From JBAUHN01 sp049680295 (GTDB taxonomy: Bacteria > Pseudomonadota > Alphaproteobacteria > Rhodobacterales > Rhodobacteraceae): 23,530 bases of DNA. Shown here in pieces: positions 7,230 to 15,496 of the stretch (position 1 is its first letter; each line of letters starts with the position of its first letter). The stretch is taken from positions 1 to 23,530 of the forward strand of contig JBAUHN010000219.1 in the NCBI GenBank assembly GCA_049680295.1. Direction: 5' to 3'. A program made the position numbers and the translations under genes. The notes under the pieces were generated by a model. It saw nothing but the letters and a program-made list of their open reading frames with translations. It had not been told where the DNA came from and made no database searches.

Positions 7230-9893
7230 ATGCAATCTTTGAACGATATCCGGTCGGCATTTCTGTCTTACTTTGAGAAACAGGGGCATCGGGTGGTTGC
7301 GTCCAGCCCGCTGGTGCCGCGCAATGATCCGACATTGATGTTCGCCAATTCTGGCATGGTGCAGTTTAAGAACCTGTTCACCGGGGTTGAGACCCGCGAT
7401 TATCAACGCGCCACCACGGCACAAAAATGCGTGCGGGCGGGCGGCAAACACAATGACCTGGACAATGTCGGTTATACCGCGCGCCACCACACCTTTTTTG
7501 AGATGATGGGGAATTTCAGCTTTGGCGACTACTTCAAGGCAGATGCCATCCACTTTGCCTGGACGCTGATCACCAAGGAACTCGGCATTCCGGCCGAAAA
7601 ACTGTATGTCACCGTCTATCACACCGATGATGAGGCGGCCGAGATCTGGAAGAAAGTCGCAGGCCTGTCTGACGACCGGATCATCAGGATAGCAACAGAT
7701 GACAATTTCTGGATGATGGGGGCGACGGGACCTTGCGGACCCTGTTCGGAGATTTTTTACGACCACGGCGATCACATTTGGGGCGGACCTCCGGGATCAC
7801 CCGAGGAAGATGGCGACCGGTTTGTCGAAATCTGGAACCTCGTGTTCATGCAATACGAGCAATATGAGGATGGCACACGCCAGCCGTTGCCGAACCAATC
7901 CATCGATACCGGCATGGGGATTGAACGGGTTGCAGCCTTGTTGCAAGGCACGAACGACAATTACGCCACCGATCTGATGCGCAATCTGATTGAGGCCAGC
8001 GCGGATGCCAGCAACACCGATCCTGACGGTGATGGGCGCACCCACCACCGGGTGATTGCAGATCATTTACGCTCGACCTCATTTCTGATCGCGGATGGTG
8101 TCATGCCCTCGAATGACGGGCGCGGATATGTGCTGCGCCGGATCATGCGGCGTGCCATGCGCCATGCGCATTTGCTGGGGGCCAAGGACCCGTTGATGTA
8201 CCGCCTTGTGCCGGCTTTGGTGCAGCAGATGGGGGCGGCATATCCGGAATTGGGACAGGCGCAATCTTTGATCACGGAATCGCTGAAACAGGAAGAAACC
8301 CGCTTTAAGCAGACGCTTGAGCGTGGGTTGCGCCTGTTGGATGATGAATTGGATGGGCTGGAAGAGGATGCTGACCTGCCCGGAAAGGCCGCGTTCAAGC
8401 TGTATGATACTTTTGGGTTTCCGCTGGATCTGACGCAGGATGCGATGCGCGAAAAGGGCCGTGGCGTCGACACGGATGGGTTTAATTCGGCTATGGCCGA
8501 GCAAAAGGCCAAGGCCCGTGCGGCGTGGTCCGGATCAGGTGAAATGGCCGATGCGACGGTCTGGTTTGACGTTGCAGACACCCATGGGGCGACGGATTTT
8601 CTGGGCTATGACACCGAAACGGCCGAGGGTCAGATCGTGGCTTTGGTGCAAGACGGGGCGCAGGTTGAAGCGGCATCAAAGGGGTCAACGGTTCAGGTTG
8701 CCTTGAACCAGACGCCGTTTTACGCCGAAAGCGGCGGGCAGGTCGGGGATACCGGTCTCTTACGCACCGCCAATGGTGTGGCCGAGATCACCGAATGTCG
8801 CAAAACCGCCGGCGTATTTATTCATTTCGCCACAGTCACCAAGGGCGTGATTTCTACAAATGAGGCTGCCGTTCTGGAAGTAGACCAACCACGCCGCACG
8901 GCCATCCGCGCCAATCATTCGGCGACCCATTTGCTGCACGAGGCCTTGCGCGACGCGCTTGGTGACCATGTGGCCCAACGCGGCAGTTTGAACGCGGCGG
9001 ATAGATTACGGTTTGATTTCAGTCATGGTGCGGCGCTGAGCCGCGCGGAATTGACGCAAGTGGAGCAGGATGTGAACGCCTATATACGGCAAAACGCTGC
9101 TGTCGAGACGCGGATCATGACGCCGGACGATGCCCGTGCCTTGGGCGCGCAGGCGCTTTTTGGCGAAAAATATGGGGACGAAGTCCGCGTGGTGTCGATG
9201 GGCACCAAGGCGGCGTCGGGCAAGGGCAGTGACGGCAACACCTATTCGCTGGAGTTGTGCGGCGGCACCCATGTGCGCCAGACCGGTGATATTGGCAGCT
9301 TTGTTCTGTTGGGCGACAGTGCCAGCAGCAATGGCGTGCGCCGGATCGAGGCGCTGACCGGTGCTCCGGCGCTTACCTATCTGCGGGGGCAGGATCGCGC
9401 GTTGTCGGATATGGCAGATGCGCTGAAAACCTCGACCATGGATGCGCCCGACCGGGTGCGTGCGTTGCTGGAGGAACGCAAATCGCTGGCCAATGAGGTG
9501 GCGCAATTGCGCCGTGAACTGGCGATGTCGGGCGGGGGCGCTGCCGCACCTCAGGTGCGCGAGATTGCAGGCGTTCCGTTTGTGGCGCAGGTGTTGTCGG
9601 GGGTGACCGGGCGCGACCTGCCGGCGTTGATTGACGAGCATAAGACCAAACTGGGCAAGGGTGCGGTGTTGTTGATCGCAGATGCCGATGGCAAGGCAGC
9701 GGTTGCGGCAGGGGTCACACCCGATTTGACGGGCAGTGTTTCTGCAGTTGATTTGGTCAAAGCGGCTGTGGCAGAGTTGGGCGGCAAGGGCGGCGGTGGA
9801 CGCCCGGATATGGCGCAAGGTGGTGCAAAAGACATCACAAATGCGGATGCAGCAATCAAGGCCGCTGAGGCGGTATTGGAAGGACTGGACTAA
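7230..9893 (+). CDS. alaS: Alanyl-tRNA synthetase
   Basis: Charges tRNA-Ala with alanine and clears Ser- or Gly-mischarged tRNA through its editing domain. The 887-aa product has the expected family length. The class II catalytic core is N-terminal (FANSGMVQFKNLF, the CVRAGGKHNDLDNVG motif, HHTFFEMMGNFSFGDYF). The editing-site zinc ligands are present: H563 and H567 in NHSATHLLH, and C677 and H681 in CGGTH. The C-Ala domain contains a glycine-rich stretch (GGKGGGGRPDMAQGG). The frame is open from further upstream (7119), but the MQSLNDIRSAFLSYF N-terminus is the canonical one. The Shine-Dalgarno in front of 7230 is weak (GAAGG about 11 nt away). The DUF1330 gene begins at the base directly after the stop codon. 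Confidence 0.97.
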   Translation: MQSLNDIRSAFLSYFEKQGHRVVASSPLVPRNDPTLMFANSGMVQFKNLFTGVETRDYQRATTAQKCVRAGGKHNDLDNVGYTARHHTFFEMMGNFSFGDYFKADAIHFAWTLITKELGIPAEKLYVTVYHTDDEAAEIWKKVAGLSDDRIIRIATDDNFWMMGATGPCGPCSEIFYDHGDHIWGGPPGSPEEDGDRFVEIWNLVFMQYEQYEDGTRQPLPNQSIDTGMGIERVAALLQGTNDNYATDLMRNLIEASADASNTDPDGDGRTHHRVIADHLRSTSFLIADGVMPSNDGRGYVLRRIMRRAMRHAHLLGAKDPLMYRLVPALVQQMGAAYPELGQAQSLITESLKQEETRFKQTLERGLRLLDDELDGLEEDADLPGKAAFKLYDTFGFPLDLTQDAMREKGRGVDTDGFNSAMAEQKAKARAAWSGSGEMADATVWFDVADTHGATDFLGYDTETAEGQIVALVQDGAQVEAASKGSTVQVALNQTPFYAESGGQVGDTGLLRTANGVAEITECRKTAGVFIHFATVTKGVISTNEAAVLEVDQPRRTAIRANHSATHLLHEALRDALGDHVAQRGSLNAADRLRFDFSHGAALSRAELTQVEQDVNAYIRQNAAVETRIMTPDDARALGAQALFGEKYGDEVRVVSMGTKAASGKGSDGNTYSLELCGGTHVRQTGDIGSFVLLGDSASSNGVRRIEALTGAPALTYLRGQDRALSDMADALKTSTMDAPDRVRALLEERKSLANEVAQLRRELAMSGGGAAAPQVREIAGVPFVAQVLSGVTGRDLPALIDEHKTKLGKGAVLLIADADGKAAVAAGVTPDLTGSVSAVDLVKAAVAELGGKGGGGRPDMAQGGAKDITNADAAIKAAEAVLEGLD

Positions 9894-10181
9894 ATGGGCG
9901 CGCTTTGGATTGCACATGTAACCGTGACGGATGACGTCGCATATTCGAAATATGCGGAACTGGCGACGCAAGCGATTGCGGATCATGGCGGCGTTTTTAT
10001 TGCCCGTGCCGGTCGGTTCGTTCAACTGGAAGGTATCGCGCGACCCCGCAATGTGGTCGCCCGGTTTCCGGATGTTGATACGGCAGAAAAATGTTATAAT
10101 TCAGAGATTTATCAGCGCGCTTTAAGCCATGCGCGCGATGCATCGGAACGTGAACTGATGATCATCGAGACCAACGAATAG
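9894..10181 (+). CDS. DUF1330-family protein
   Basis: A 95-aa cytoplasmic protein of the DUF1330 family, a dimeric alpha/beta-barrel fold with no firmly established function. Family-like segments are ALWIAHVTVTD at the N-terminus, the central GGVFIARAGRFVQLEG, RPRNVVARFPD and the C-terminal ARDASERELMIIE. The ATG immediately follows the alaS stop codon (TAAATG, no spacing), so translation is probably coupled to alaS and the two genes share a transcript. That arrangement may be simple genomic economy rather than a functional link. It converges with typA. Confidence 0.85.
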   Translation: MGALWIAHVTVTDDVAYSKYAELATQAIADHGGVFIARAGRFVQLEGIARPRNVVARFPDVDTAEKCYNSEIYQRALSHARDASERELMIIETNE

Positions 10182-10186
10182 GCGTT

Positions 10187-10215
10187 CCCGCCACCTGGTG
10201 ATTTCAGGCAGCGGG
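10187..10215. terminator. Imperfect hairpin between convergent DUF1330 gene and typA
   Basis: CCCGC (10187-10191) pairs with GCGGG (10211-10215), and CCTG (10194-10197) with CAGG (10205-10208), around a 7-nt loop with a 2x2 internal mismatch. It occupies the 43-bp gap between convergent stops and could slow polymerase from both sides. There is no T-run, so intrinsic termination is uncertain. Confidence 0.35.
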
Positions 10216-10224
10216 GGCATTATC

Positions 10225-12045
10225 TTAGCTGGCCTTGGCCATCCGTTTGCGTTCGTGCGGATCCAGATAGCGCTTGCGCAGACGGATTGCGTTTGGTGTC
10301 ACCTCAACCAATTCATCATCGTCGATATAGGCTATTGCCTGTTCCAGCGACAAAGTGATCGGCGTGGTCAAACGCACAGCTTCATCGGTGCCGCTTGCGC
10401 GCACGTTGGTCAGTTGCTTGCCCTTCAACGGGTTCACTTCCAGATCGTTTTCGCGGCTGTGTTCACCAATGACCATGCCGGTATAAACCGCCTCCTGGGC
10501 GCCGATAAAGAACTTGCCTCGATCTTCGAGTTTCCACAGGGCGTAAGATACGGACGTGCCATTTTCCATCGAGATCAGAACACCTGCACGACGGCCCGGA
10601 ATGGCACCTTTGTGTGGCGCCCAATCGTGGAACACCCGGTTCAGAACGCCGGTGCCGCGCGTGTCAGTCAGAAATTCGCCGTGATAGCCGATCAGACCCC
10701 GTGATGGTACGTTGGCAATAATGCGGGTTTTGCCTGCACCTGCGGGCTTCATCTCCATCAACTCGCCCTTGCGCGGACCGGTGATTTTTTCAATGACCGA
10801 GCCGGAGTATTCGTCGTCAACGTCGATTGTGACCTCTTCGATCGGCTCTAACCGCTCACCGTTTTCACCGGTTTGAAACAGAACCTGCGGGCGCGAGATT
10901 GACAGTTCAAAGCCCTCGCGGCGCATGTTTTCGATCAACACGCCCATTTGCAATTCGCCACGACCTGCGACTTCGAAGGCTTCGCCGCCGGGGGTATCGC
11001 TGATCTTGATCGCGACGTTGCTTTCGGCCTCTTTCATCAGACGGTCACGGATGACACGGCTTTGCACTTTTTTGCCGTCACGGCCAGCCAATGGGCTGTC
11101 GTTGATGCCAAAAGTGACGGTGATGGTGGGCGGATCAATCGGTTGGGCGGGCAGGGCCTCTGACACGGATGTTGCCACGATACTGTCGGCCACGGTCGCC
11201 TTGGACATGCCTGCCAGCGTGACGATATCGCCCGCTTCGGCCAGATCAATCGCCTGTTGGCCGAGGCCACGGAAAGCCTGAATTTTGGTGACGCGAAAAT
11301 TCTCGATCAGGCTGCCGTCGCGCGCCAGTGCTTTGACGTTCTCACCGGTTTTGAGTGTACCGGATTCGACGCGACCCGTCAGAATGCGACCAATAAACGG
11401 ATCAGCACCCAATGTGGTGGCCAACATGGTAAATGGCTCGTCCCGGCGGGCAATTTGTGCAGGCGCGGGCACATGTTCGACCACCAGATCGAACAGCGCC
11501 CCCAAATCCTTGCGTGGCCCGTCCAGTTCCAGATCAGCCCAGCCGTTGCGACCCGAGGCGTACATCGAGGGGAAATCCAGTTGGTCGTCATCAGCGCCAA
11601 GGTTGGCAAACAAATCAAAACATTCGTCCAGCGCGCGGTCAGGTTCCGCGTCCGGTTTATCAACCTTGTTCAGCACCACAATCGGGCGCAGGCCCAAGGC
11701 AAGCGCCTTGGAGGTTACGAATTTGGTTTGAGGCATTGGACCTTCGGCGGCATCAACCAGCAAAACCACACCGTCGACCATCGACAGGATACGCTCAACC
11801 TCGCCTCCGAAATCGGCGTGGCCGGGGGTGTCGACAATATTGATACGCGTGCCTTTCCATTCGACGCTTGTCGCCTTGGCCAGAATGGTAATACCGCGTT
11901 CACGCTCCAGATCATTGCTGTCCATGGCGCGTTCAGTCGTGGCCTGATTTTCGCGGTAGGTGCCGGATTGTTTAAGCAGTTCGTCCACCAGCGTCGTCTT
12001 GCCGTGGTCAACGTGTGCGATGATTGCGATATTGCGCAGGTCCAT
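10225..12045 (-). CDS. typA: Translational GTPase TypA/BipA
   Basis: Ribosome-associated GTPase of the EF-G/LepA class, linked to ribosome assembly and stress or low-temperature growth. The 606-aa length is normal for the family. The G domain is N-terminal: P-loop AHVDHGKTT (residues 10-18), switch I ERERGITI, DTPGH (G3) and NKVDKPDA (G4). Domain II and the EF-G-like domains follow, with the TypA-specific C-terminal region (GTSVSYALWKLEDRGKFFIG and AIRLRKRYLDP). The start ATG at 12045 has AAGGCAAG upstream. It is preceded by a 133-bp gap containing a small GC hairpin and appears to be transcribed alone, converging with alaS-DUF1330. Confidence 0.97.
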   Translation of the reverse strand: MDLRNIAIIAHVDHGKTTLVDELLKQSGTYRENQATTERAMDSNDLERERGITILAKATSVEWKGTRINIVDTPGHADFGGEVERILSMVDGVVLLVDAAEGPMPQTKFVTSKALALGLRPIVVLNKVDKPDAEPDRALDECFDLFANLGADDDQLDFPSMYASGRNGWADLELDGPRKDLGALFDLVVEHVPAPAQIARRDEPFTMLATTLGADPFIGRILTGRVESGTLKTGENVKALARDGSLIENFRVTKIQAFRGLGQQAIDLAEAGDIVTLAGMSKATVADSIVATSVSEALPAQPIDPPTITVTFGINDSPLAGRDGKKVQSRVIRDRLMKEAESNVAIKISDTPGGEAFEVAGRGELQMGVLIENMRREGFELSISRPQVLFQTGENGERLEPIEEVTIDVDDEYSGSVIEKITGPRKGELMEMKPAGAGKTRIIANVPSRGLIGYHGEFLTDTRGTGVLNRVFHDWAPHKGAIPGRRAGVLISMENGTSVSYALWKLEDRGKFFIGAQEAVYTGMVIGEHSRENDLEVNPLKGKQLTNVRASGTDEAVRLTTPITLSLEQAIAYIDDDELVEVTPNAIRLRKRYLDPHERKRMAKAS

Positions 12046-12070
12046 AGTCTTGCCTTTTTAGGAATTTGGC

Positions 12071-12087
12071 GCGCGAAAGCCTCGCGC
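12071..12087 (-). other. Small GC hairpin in the typA leader
   Basis: GCGCGA (12071-12076) and TCGCGC (12082-12087) form a perfect 6-bp stem with a 5-nt loop, 25 bp upstream of the typA start. It has no T-run oriented toward typA. It could be a 5'-UTR structure or an operator; no function can be assigned. Confidence 0.25.
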
Positions 12088-12165
12088 TGCACGATTTTGC
12101 CCGCGCATACCGTGCCGCAACGCAGAATGCTAGGGTAAATCGCCAATTGATGATCTGGCAGTGCT

Positions 12166-12181
12166 TAGGGTCAGGACCCTA
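12166..12181 (-). terminator. Palindrome overlapping the SMR transporter stop codon
   Basis: TAGGGTC-AG-GACCCTA is a perfect 7-bp inverted repeat with a 2-nt centre. It contains the TAG stop codon of the SMR gene (read on the minus strand). It could act as an end-of-transcript hairpin, but no T-run follows. A related element overlaps the stop codon of icd near 14191-14203. Confidence 0.3.
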
Positions 12182-12517
12182 GCTGTGGGTCGCCGAGTTG
12201 GAAAACAGGTGAATGACCAGAATGCCCGCAATGATCATGCCAAGGCCCAGAACCGCCGGTAAATCCAACCTTTGACCGAACAGGACATAACCGATGCCCG
12301 CGATCAGCACGATCCCCAGACCGGACCAGATGGCATAGACAATCCCGACAGGCATGGTTTTGAGCGCCAGTGCCAGAAAATAGAACGATACCGAATAGGT
12401 AATGACCACAATGACGGACGGCCAAAGCCTGGTGAATTGTTGCGATGCCTGCAATGCGGTTGTGCCCATGGTTTCTGCCGCAATGGCGATGACCAGATAA
12501 AGATAGTGCAGTGGCAT
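12179..12517 (-). CDS. SMR-family small multidrug efflux protein (EmrE-like)
   Basis: A 112-aa, four-helix inner-membrane antiporter of the small multidrug resistance family, which exports cationic compounds in exchange for protons as an antiparallel dimer. The proton/substrate glutamate lies in helix 1 (E15, in AIAAETMGTT, equivalent to EmrE Glu14). The segments FTRLWPSV, YAIWSGLGIVLI and FGQRLDLPAVLG are close to EmrE itself, favouring the Qac/EmrE branch over guanidinium exporters. The actual substrate is unknown. It starts 16 bp after the stop of the Lrp/AsnC regulator gene on the same strand, so the two are probably one operon and the regulator may control the pump. Confidence 0.9.
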   Translation of the reverse strand: MPLHYLYLVIAIAAETMGTTALQASQQFTRLWPSVIVVITYSVSFYFLALALKTMPVGIVYAIWSGLGIVLIAGIGYVLFGQRLDLPAVLGLGMIIAGILVIHLFSNSATHS

Positions 12518-12533
12518 AACGAATCCCCTTGGT

Positions 12534-12992
12534 CTAAAGCGGCAACAGATGAGTGTCTTTGATCTGCTCCATTACGAAACTGGCGGATACATCCGACAAG
12601 GGCACCCGCCGGATCAACGCCTGATACAGCCGATCATAATCCGCCATATCGGTGACACGCGCGCGGATCAAGTAGTCCAGATCCCCTGTCATCCGGTAGA
12701 CGCCCAATATTTCAGGCATGCACCGCGTCGCGGACGAAAATTTTTCCAGCCAGTCGGGCGCATGGGCGTTGGTGCGGATCAGCATGAACACCATCAGGCC
12801 AAGCCCCAGTTTATCGGGGTCAAGCAAGGTAACGCGGGCCTTGATCACGCCTGCGGCCTCAAGCGCTTTGACCCGGCGCCAGCAGGCATTGCGCGACAGG
12901 TGAACCGCATCCCCCAAAGCATCCAGTGACTGATCGGCGTTGCGTTGCAATTCGGTTAGGATTCGGCGGTCCGTATCATCAATTTTCAACAT
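12534..12992 (-). CDS. Lrp/AsnC-family transcriptional regulator
   Basis: A 152-aa DNA-binding protein of the feast/famine type. The N-terminal winged helix-turn-helix (about residues 5-60, DDTDRRILTELQRNADQSL, LSRNACWRRVKALEAAGVI) is followed by a RAM ligand-binding domain with the typical ILGVYRMTGDLDYLIRARVTDMADYDRLYQ segment. The ligand is probably an amino acid or similar small molecule. No strong Shine-Dalgarno precedes the ATG at 12992, and a leaderless message is possible. A palindrome, TGGGA-N5-TCCCA, sits 14 bp upstream in the divergent region and is a candidate autoregulatory site. The SMR pump gene follows after 16 bp. Confidence 0.92.
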   Translation of the reverse strand: MLKIDDTDRRILTELQRNADQSLDALGDAVHLSRNACWRRVKALEAAGVIKARVTLLDPDKLGLGLMVFMLIRTNAHAPDWLEKFSSATRCMPEILGVYRMTGDLDYLIRARVTDMADYDRLYQALIRRVPLSDVSASFVMEQIKDTHLLPL

Positions 12993-13006
12993 AAGGTCTA
13001 ATATGG

Positions 13007-13021
13007 TGGGACTTTATCCCA
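13007..13021. promoter_or_regulatory. Candidate Lrp/AsnC operator (TGGGA-N5-TCCCA)
   Basis: TGGGACTTTATCCCA is a perfect interrupted palindrome in the 116-bp divergent gap between the Lrp-family gene and the DUF6356-like gene. A degenerate second copy (TGGGA-N5-TTTCA) lies at 13047-13061, exactly 40 bp away, about four helical turns. Lrp/AsnC proteins commonly autoregulate through phased sites of this size. The assignment is inferred from position and symmetry only. Confidence 0.45.
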
Positions 13022-13108
13022 ACAACAAGCAATTTTCCGATGTGTTTGGGACAATTTTTCACGAAGGCAGCGGTAAAACCAAAGCAACAGACATCTCAGG
13101 AGTTTCTC

Positions 13109-13315
13109 ATGTTCGCACGGATTTTTTTGGCGCACCCAGCCACGGTCGATGAAAGTTTCTTTCAGCATATGATGTTTGCGATGAAATTCGCAGGGCTGTT
13201 GTTTGCCGCTGCAGGCGCTGCTCTGGTGCATGCATTTGTCCCCTGTCTGTTCGAGAAAACCGCAAGCCGCATCATCACCCGGCTTTACACGCGCATCCAC
13301 AACCGCGGTCACTGA
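13109..13315 (+). CDS. Small DUF6356-like protein
   Basis: A 68-aa protein beginning MFARIFLAHPATVDESFFQH, with one hydrophobic helix (about residues 22-42, FAMKFAGLLFAAAGAALVHAF) and a conserved-looking tail FEKTASRIITRLYTRIHNRGH. It resembles the uncharacterised DUF6356 family known to me from alphaproteobacteria. The start is chosen because AGGAG lies 6 nt upstream; the frame is open further upstream, but that part is not family-like. Its TGA stop directly abuts the ATG of the glutamine amidotransferase (TGAATG), so the two are almost certainly translated from one message. The function is unknown; it is probably membrane associated. Confidence 0.75.
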   Translation: MFARIFLAHPATVDESFFQHMMFAMKFAGLLFAAAGAALVHAFVPCLFEKTASRIITRLYTRIHNRGH

Positions 13316-14116
13316 ATGTGTCGCTGGGCTGCGTATTCGGGACAACCGCTATTTTTGTCTGAGATACTGACCGCGCCGTCGCATTCGCTGATTTGCCAAT
13401 CGCGCGCTGCATCTGAATGCAAGACCGCGATCAACGCAGATGGATTTGGACTGGCGTGGTATGACAAACAACCGCATCCGGGGCTTTACCGTGACGTTTA
13501 TCCCGCGTGGTCCGACCCGAATTTACTGGCCCTGGCGCAACAGGTTCAGGCGCATTTGTTTCTGGCGCATGTCCGGGCGTCCACAGGAACGGCCACCAGC
13601 CGCAACAATTGCCATCCGTTTGTTCAGGGGCGCTGGTCCTTTATGCACAACGGGCAGGTCGGAGGGTTTGACACGATCCGCCGCCGGGCCGAGATGCATA
13701 TCAGTGACGCGTTTTTTGCGCAGCGCAAGGGCGCGACGGACAGTGAAGCCCTGTTTTTGACGGCCTGTAGTGCGGGTCTGGATGCGGGGCCCAAGGCCGC
13801 GATGGAAATCGCCGTGCAAAAATTCGAATCCCTGGCAAGAACTGCCCATAGCGGGCAGGGACCATTGATGCGTGTTGCCGCCGCGTTTTCGGACGGTGAA
13901 ACGCTTTATGCGGTGCGCTATGCTTCGGATGATCACGCGCCATCGCTTTACTATCAGTGGAATGACCCATGGCAGGGTTGGGCCGTTGTGTCAGAGCCAT
14001 ACGAAAAAAACGACGGCCAATGGACGGCTGTGCCAAAGGGCAGTTTTTGCGCGTTTTCAAAAGACCGGGTCGAGATTACTGACTTTAATCCAATGAAGGA
14101 ACGAAAGGCCGCCTGA
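13316..14116 (+). CDS. Class II glutamine amidotransferase (YafJ-like)
   Basis: A 266-aa Ntn-hydrolase of the GATase type 2 fold. Met1 is followed by Cys2 (MCRWAAYSG), the expected N-terminal nucleophile after Met removal. Other hallmark segments are NADGFGLAWYD, HVRASTGTATSRNNCHPF and WSFMHNGQVGGF, which form the glutamine-binding and oxyanion region. Unlike GlmS or PurF, there is no synthase domain attached, so it is a stand-alone amidotransferase or hydrolase like E. coli YafJ. The EgtC role in ergothioneine synthesis is an alternative, but no other egt gene is visible here. It follows the DUF6356-like gene without spacing and ends at a bidirectional terminator. Confidence 0.88.
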   Translation: MCRWAAYSGQPLFLSEILTAPSHSLICQSRAASECKTAINADGFGLAWYDKQPHPGLYRDVYPAWSDPNLLALAQQVQAHLFLAHVRASTGTATSRNNCHPFVQGRWSFMHNGQVGGFDTIRRRAEMHISDAFFAQRKGATDSEALFLTACSAGLDAGPKAAMEIAVQKFESLARTAHSGQGPLMRVAAAFSDGETLYAVRYASDDHAPSLYYQWNDPWQGWAVVSEPYEKNDGQWTAVPKGSFCAFSKDRVEITDFNPMKERKAA

Positions 14117-14148
14117 AGTATCACCGCTGATGGGCAAACAAGAAAAAG

Positions 14149-14174
14149 GGCTGCGATTTTGCAGTCTTTTTTTT
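14149..14174. terminator. Bidirectional terminator between the amidotransferase gene and icd
   Basis: GGCTGC (14149-14154) pairs with GCAGTC (14161-14166), one G-T wobble included, around the loop GATTTT. An 8-T run follows at 14167-14174, and an A-rich stretch (AGAAAAAGGG) precedes the stem, so the structure works as an intrinsic terminator on both strands. It serves the amidotransferase gene on the plus strand and icd on the minus strand. Confidence 0.8.
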
Positions 14175-14200
14175 GTGCCTATGGGAATTTGGTCCAGACC

Positions 14201-15415
14201 CTAGCCTTTGAGCGCCGCGTTCAGGTTCTCATCAACTTTTTCGAGAAAGCCCATCGTTGTCAGCCAGCCCTGATCGGGACCGACAAGCAAGGCCAGATCC
14301 TTGGTCATATGGCCTGCCTCAACCGTGTCGACCACCACTTTTTCCAGCGTTTCGGCGAAATGCTGAAGCGGTTTGTTGGCGTCCAGCTTGGCGCGATGTT
14401 TCAGACCACCGGTCCAGGCATAGATCGACGCGATGGAGTTGGTGGAGGTCTCCTCGCCTTTTTGATGCTGACGGTAGTGGCGGGTAACGGTGCCATGCGC
14501 GGCCTCTGCCTCGACGGTTTTGCCATCGGGTGTCATCAGAACAGAGGTCATCAGGCCCAGTGACCCGAACCCCTGTGCCACCGTATCCGATTGCACATCG
14601 CCATCGTAGTTTTTGCACGCCCAGACGTAGCCGCCATTCCATTTCATAGCGCATGCGACCATGTCGTCGATCAGGCGATGTTCATATGTGATGCCTGCTG
14701 CCTTGAATTTATCTTCAAATTCAGTCTCGTAGATGTGCTGGAACAGTTCAAGAAAACGCCCGTCATATTGCTTAAGGATCGTGTTCTTGGTGCTTAAGTA
14801 CACCGGCCAGCCAAGGTTCAGCCCGTAGTTCAGCGAGGCGCGCGCAAAATCAATGATCGACTTGTCGAGGTTGTACATCGCCATGACCACACCGGCGTCG
14901 GGCGCGTCAAAGACCTCTTTTTCGATCTCGGTGCCGTCATCTCCGACGAACTTGATCGTCAGCTTGCCTTTGCCGGGAAATTTGAAATCTGTGGCGCGGT
15001 ATTGATCGCCAAAGGCATGGCGACCAACGACAATGGGTTTGGTCCAGCCGGGCACAAGGCGCGGCACGTTTTTGCAAATAATCGGCTGGCGGAAAATCAC
15101 ACCGCCCAGAATGTTGCGAATGGTCCCATTGGGCGAACGCCACATTTTCTTGAGGCCAAATTCCTCGACCCGTGCTTCGTCCGGGGTGATGGTCGCGCAT
15201 TTGACGCCGACGCCATACTTCTTGATCGCTTCGGCGCTGTCGATGGTGATCTGGTCGTCCGTGTCGTCGCGGGCCTGCATGCCCAGATCATAGTATTTCA
15301 GATCGACGTCCAGATAAGGCAGGACCAGTTTCTTTTTGATGAAATCCCACATGATGCGGGTCATTTCATCTCCGTCCAGCTCGACGATCGGGTTTTTTAC
15401 TTTGATCTTGCTCAT
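14201..15415 (-). CDS. icd: NADP-dependent isocitrate dehydrogenase
   Basis: Oxidatively decarboxylates isocitrate to 2-oxoglutarate in the TCA cycle, producing NADPH. The 404-aa product belongs to the eukaryote-like homodimeric subfamily common in alphaproteobacteria rather than the E. coli Icd type. Substrate-binding residues are visible at the same positions as in human IDH1: S94 and R100 in RSPNGTIRN, R109, and R132 in VVGRHAFGDQYRATDF. Downstream are the catalytic-site tyrosine/aspartate regions (YDGDVQSDTVAQGFGSLGLM) and EAAHGTVTRHYRQHQKGEETSTN for NADP binding. The start ATG at 15415 has AGGAG 9 nt upstream. It is probably monocistronic, with an 81-bp gap to the HD gene upstream and a terminator downstream. 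Confidence 0.97.
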   Translation of the reverse strand: MSKIKVKNPIVELDGDEMTRIMWDFIKKKLVLPYLDVDLKYYDLGMQARDDTDDQITIDSAEAIKKYGVGVKCATITPDEARVEEFGLKKMWRSPNGTIRNILGGVIFRQPIICKNVPRLVPGWTKPIVVGRHAFGDQYRATDFKFPGKGKLTIKFVGDDGTEIEKEVFDAPDAGVVMAMYNLDKSIIDFARASLNYGLNLGWPVYLSTKNTILKQYDGRFLELFQHIYETEFEDKFKAAGITYEHRLIDDMVACAMKWNGGYVWACKNYDGDVQSDTVAQGFGSLGLMTSVLMTPDGKTVEAEAAHGTVTRHYRQHQKGEETSTNSIASIYAWTGGLKHRAKLDANKPLQHFAETLEKVVVDTVEAGHMTKDLALLVGPDQGWLTTMGFLEKVDENLNAALKG

Positions 15416-15496
15416 GGGGCACGCTCCTGCGTTTTTGAACTGCGGGTCGGTTGGCAGTGATCCAGCGCAGATTGCCGGACCATCGCCATTATCGGA

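Noticed and set aside
9006..10025. A 339-codon minus-strand open frame opposite alaS and the DUF1330 gene
   Set aside because: It is composed of shadow-like His/Arg/Gln-rich sequence with no motif, lies wholly antisense to well-supported genes, and has no independent support.
11257..12138. A 293-codon plus-strand open frame opposite typA
   Set aside because: It is antisense to a fully convincing TypA gene, shows no recognisable domain, and GC-rich third-position bias readily produces such frames.
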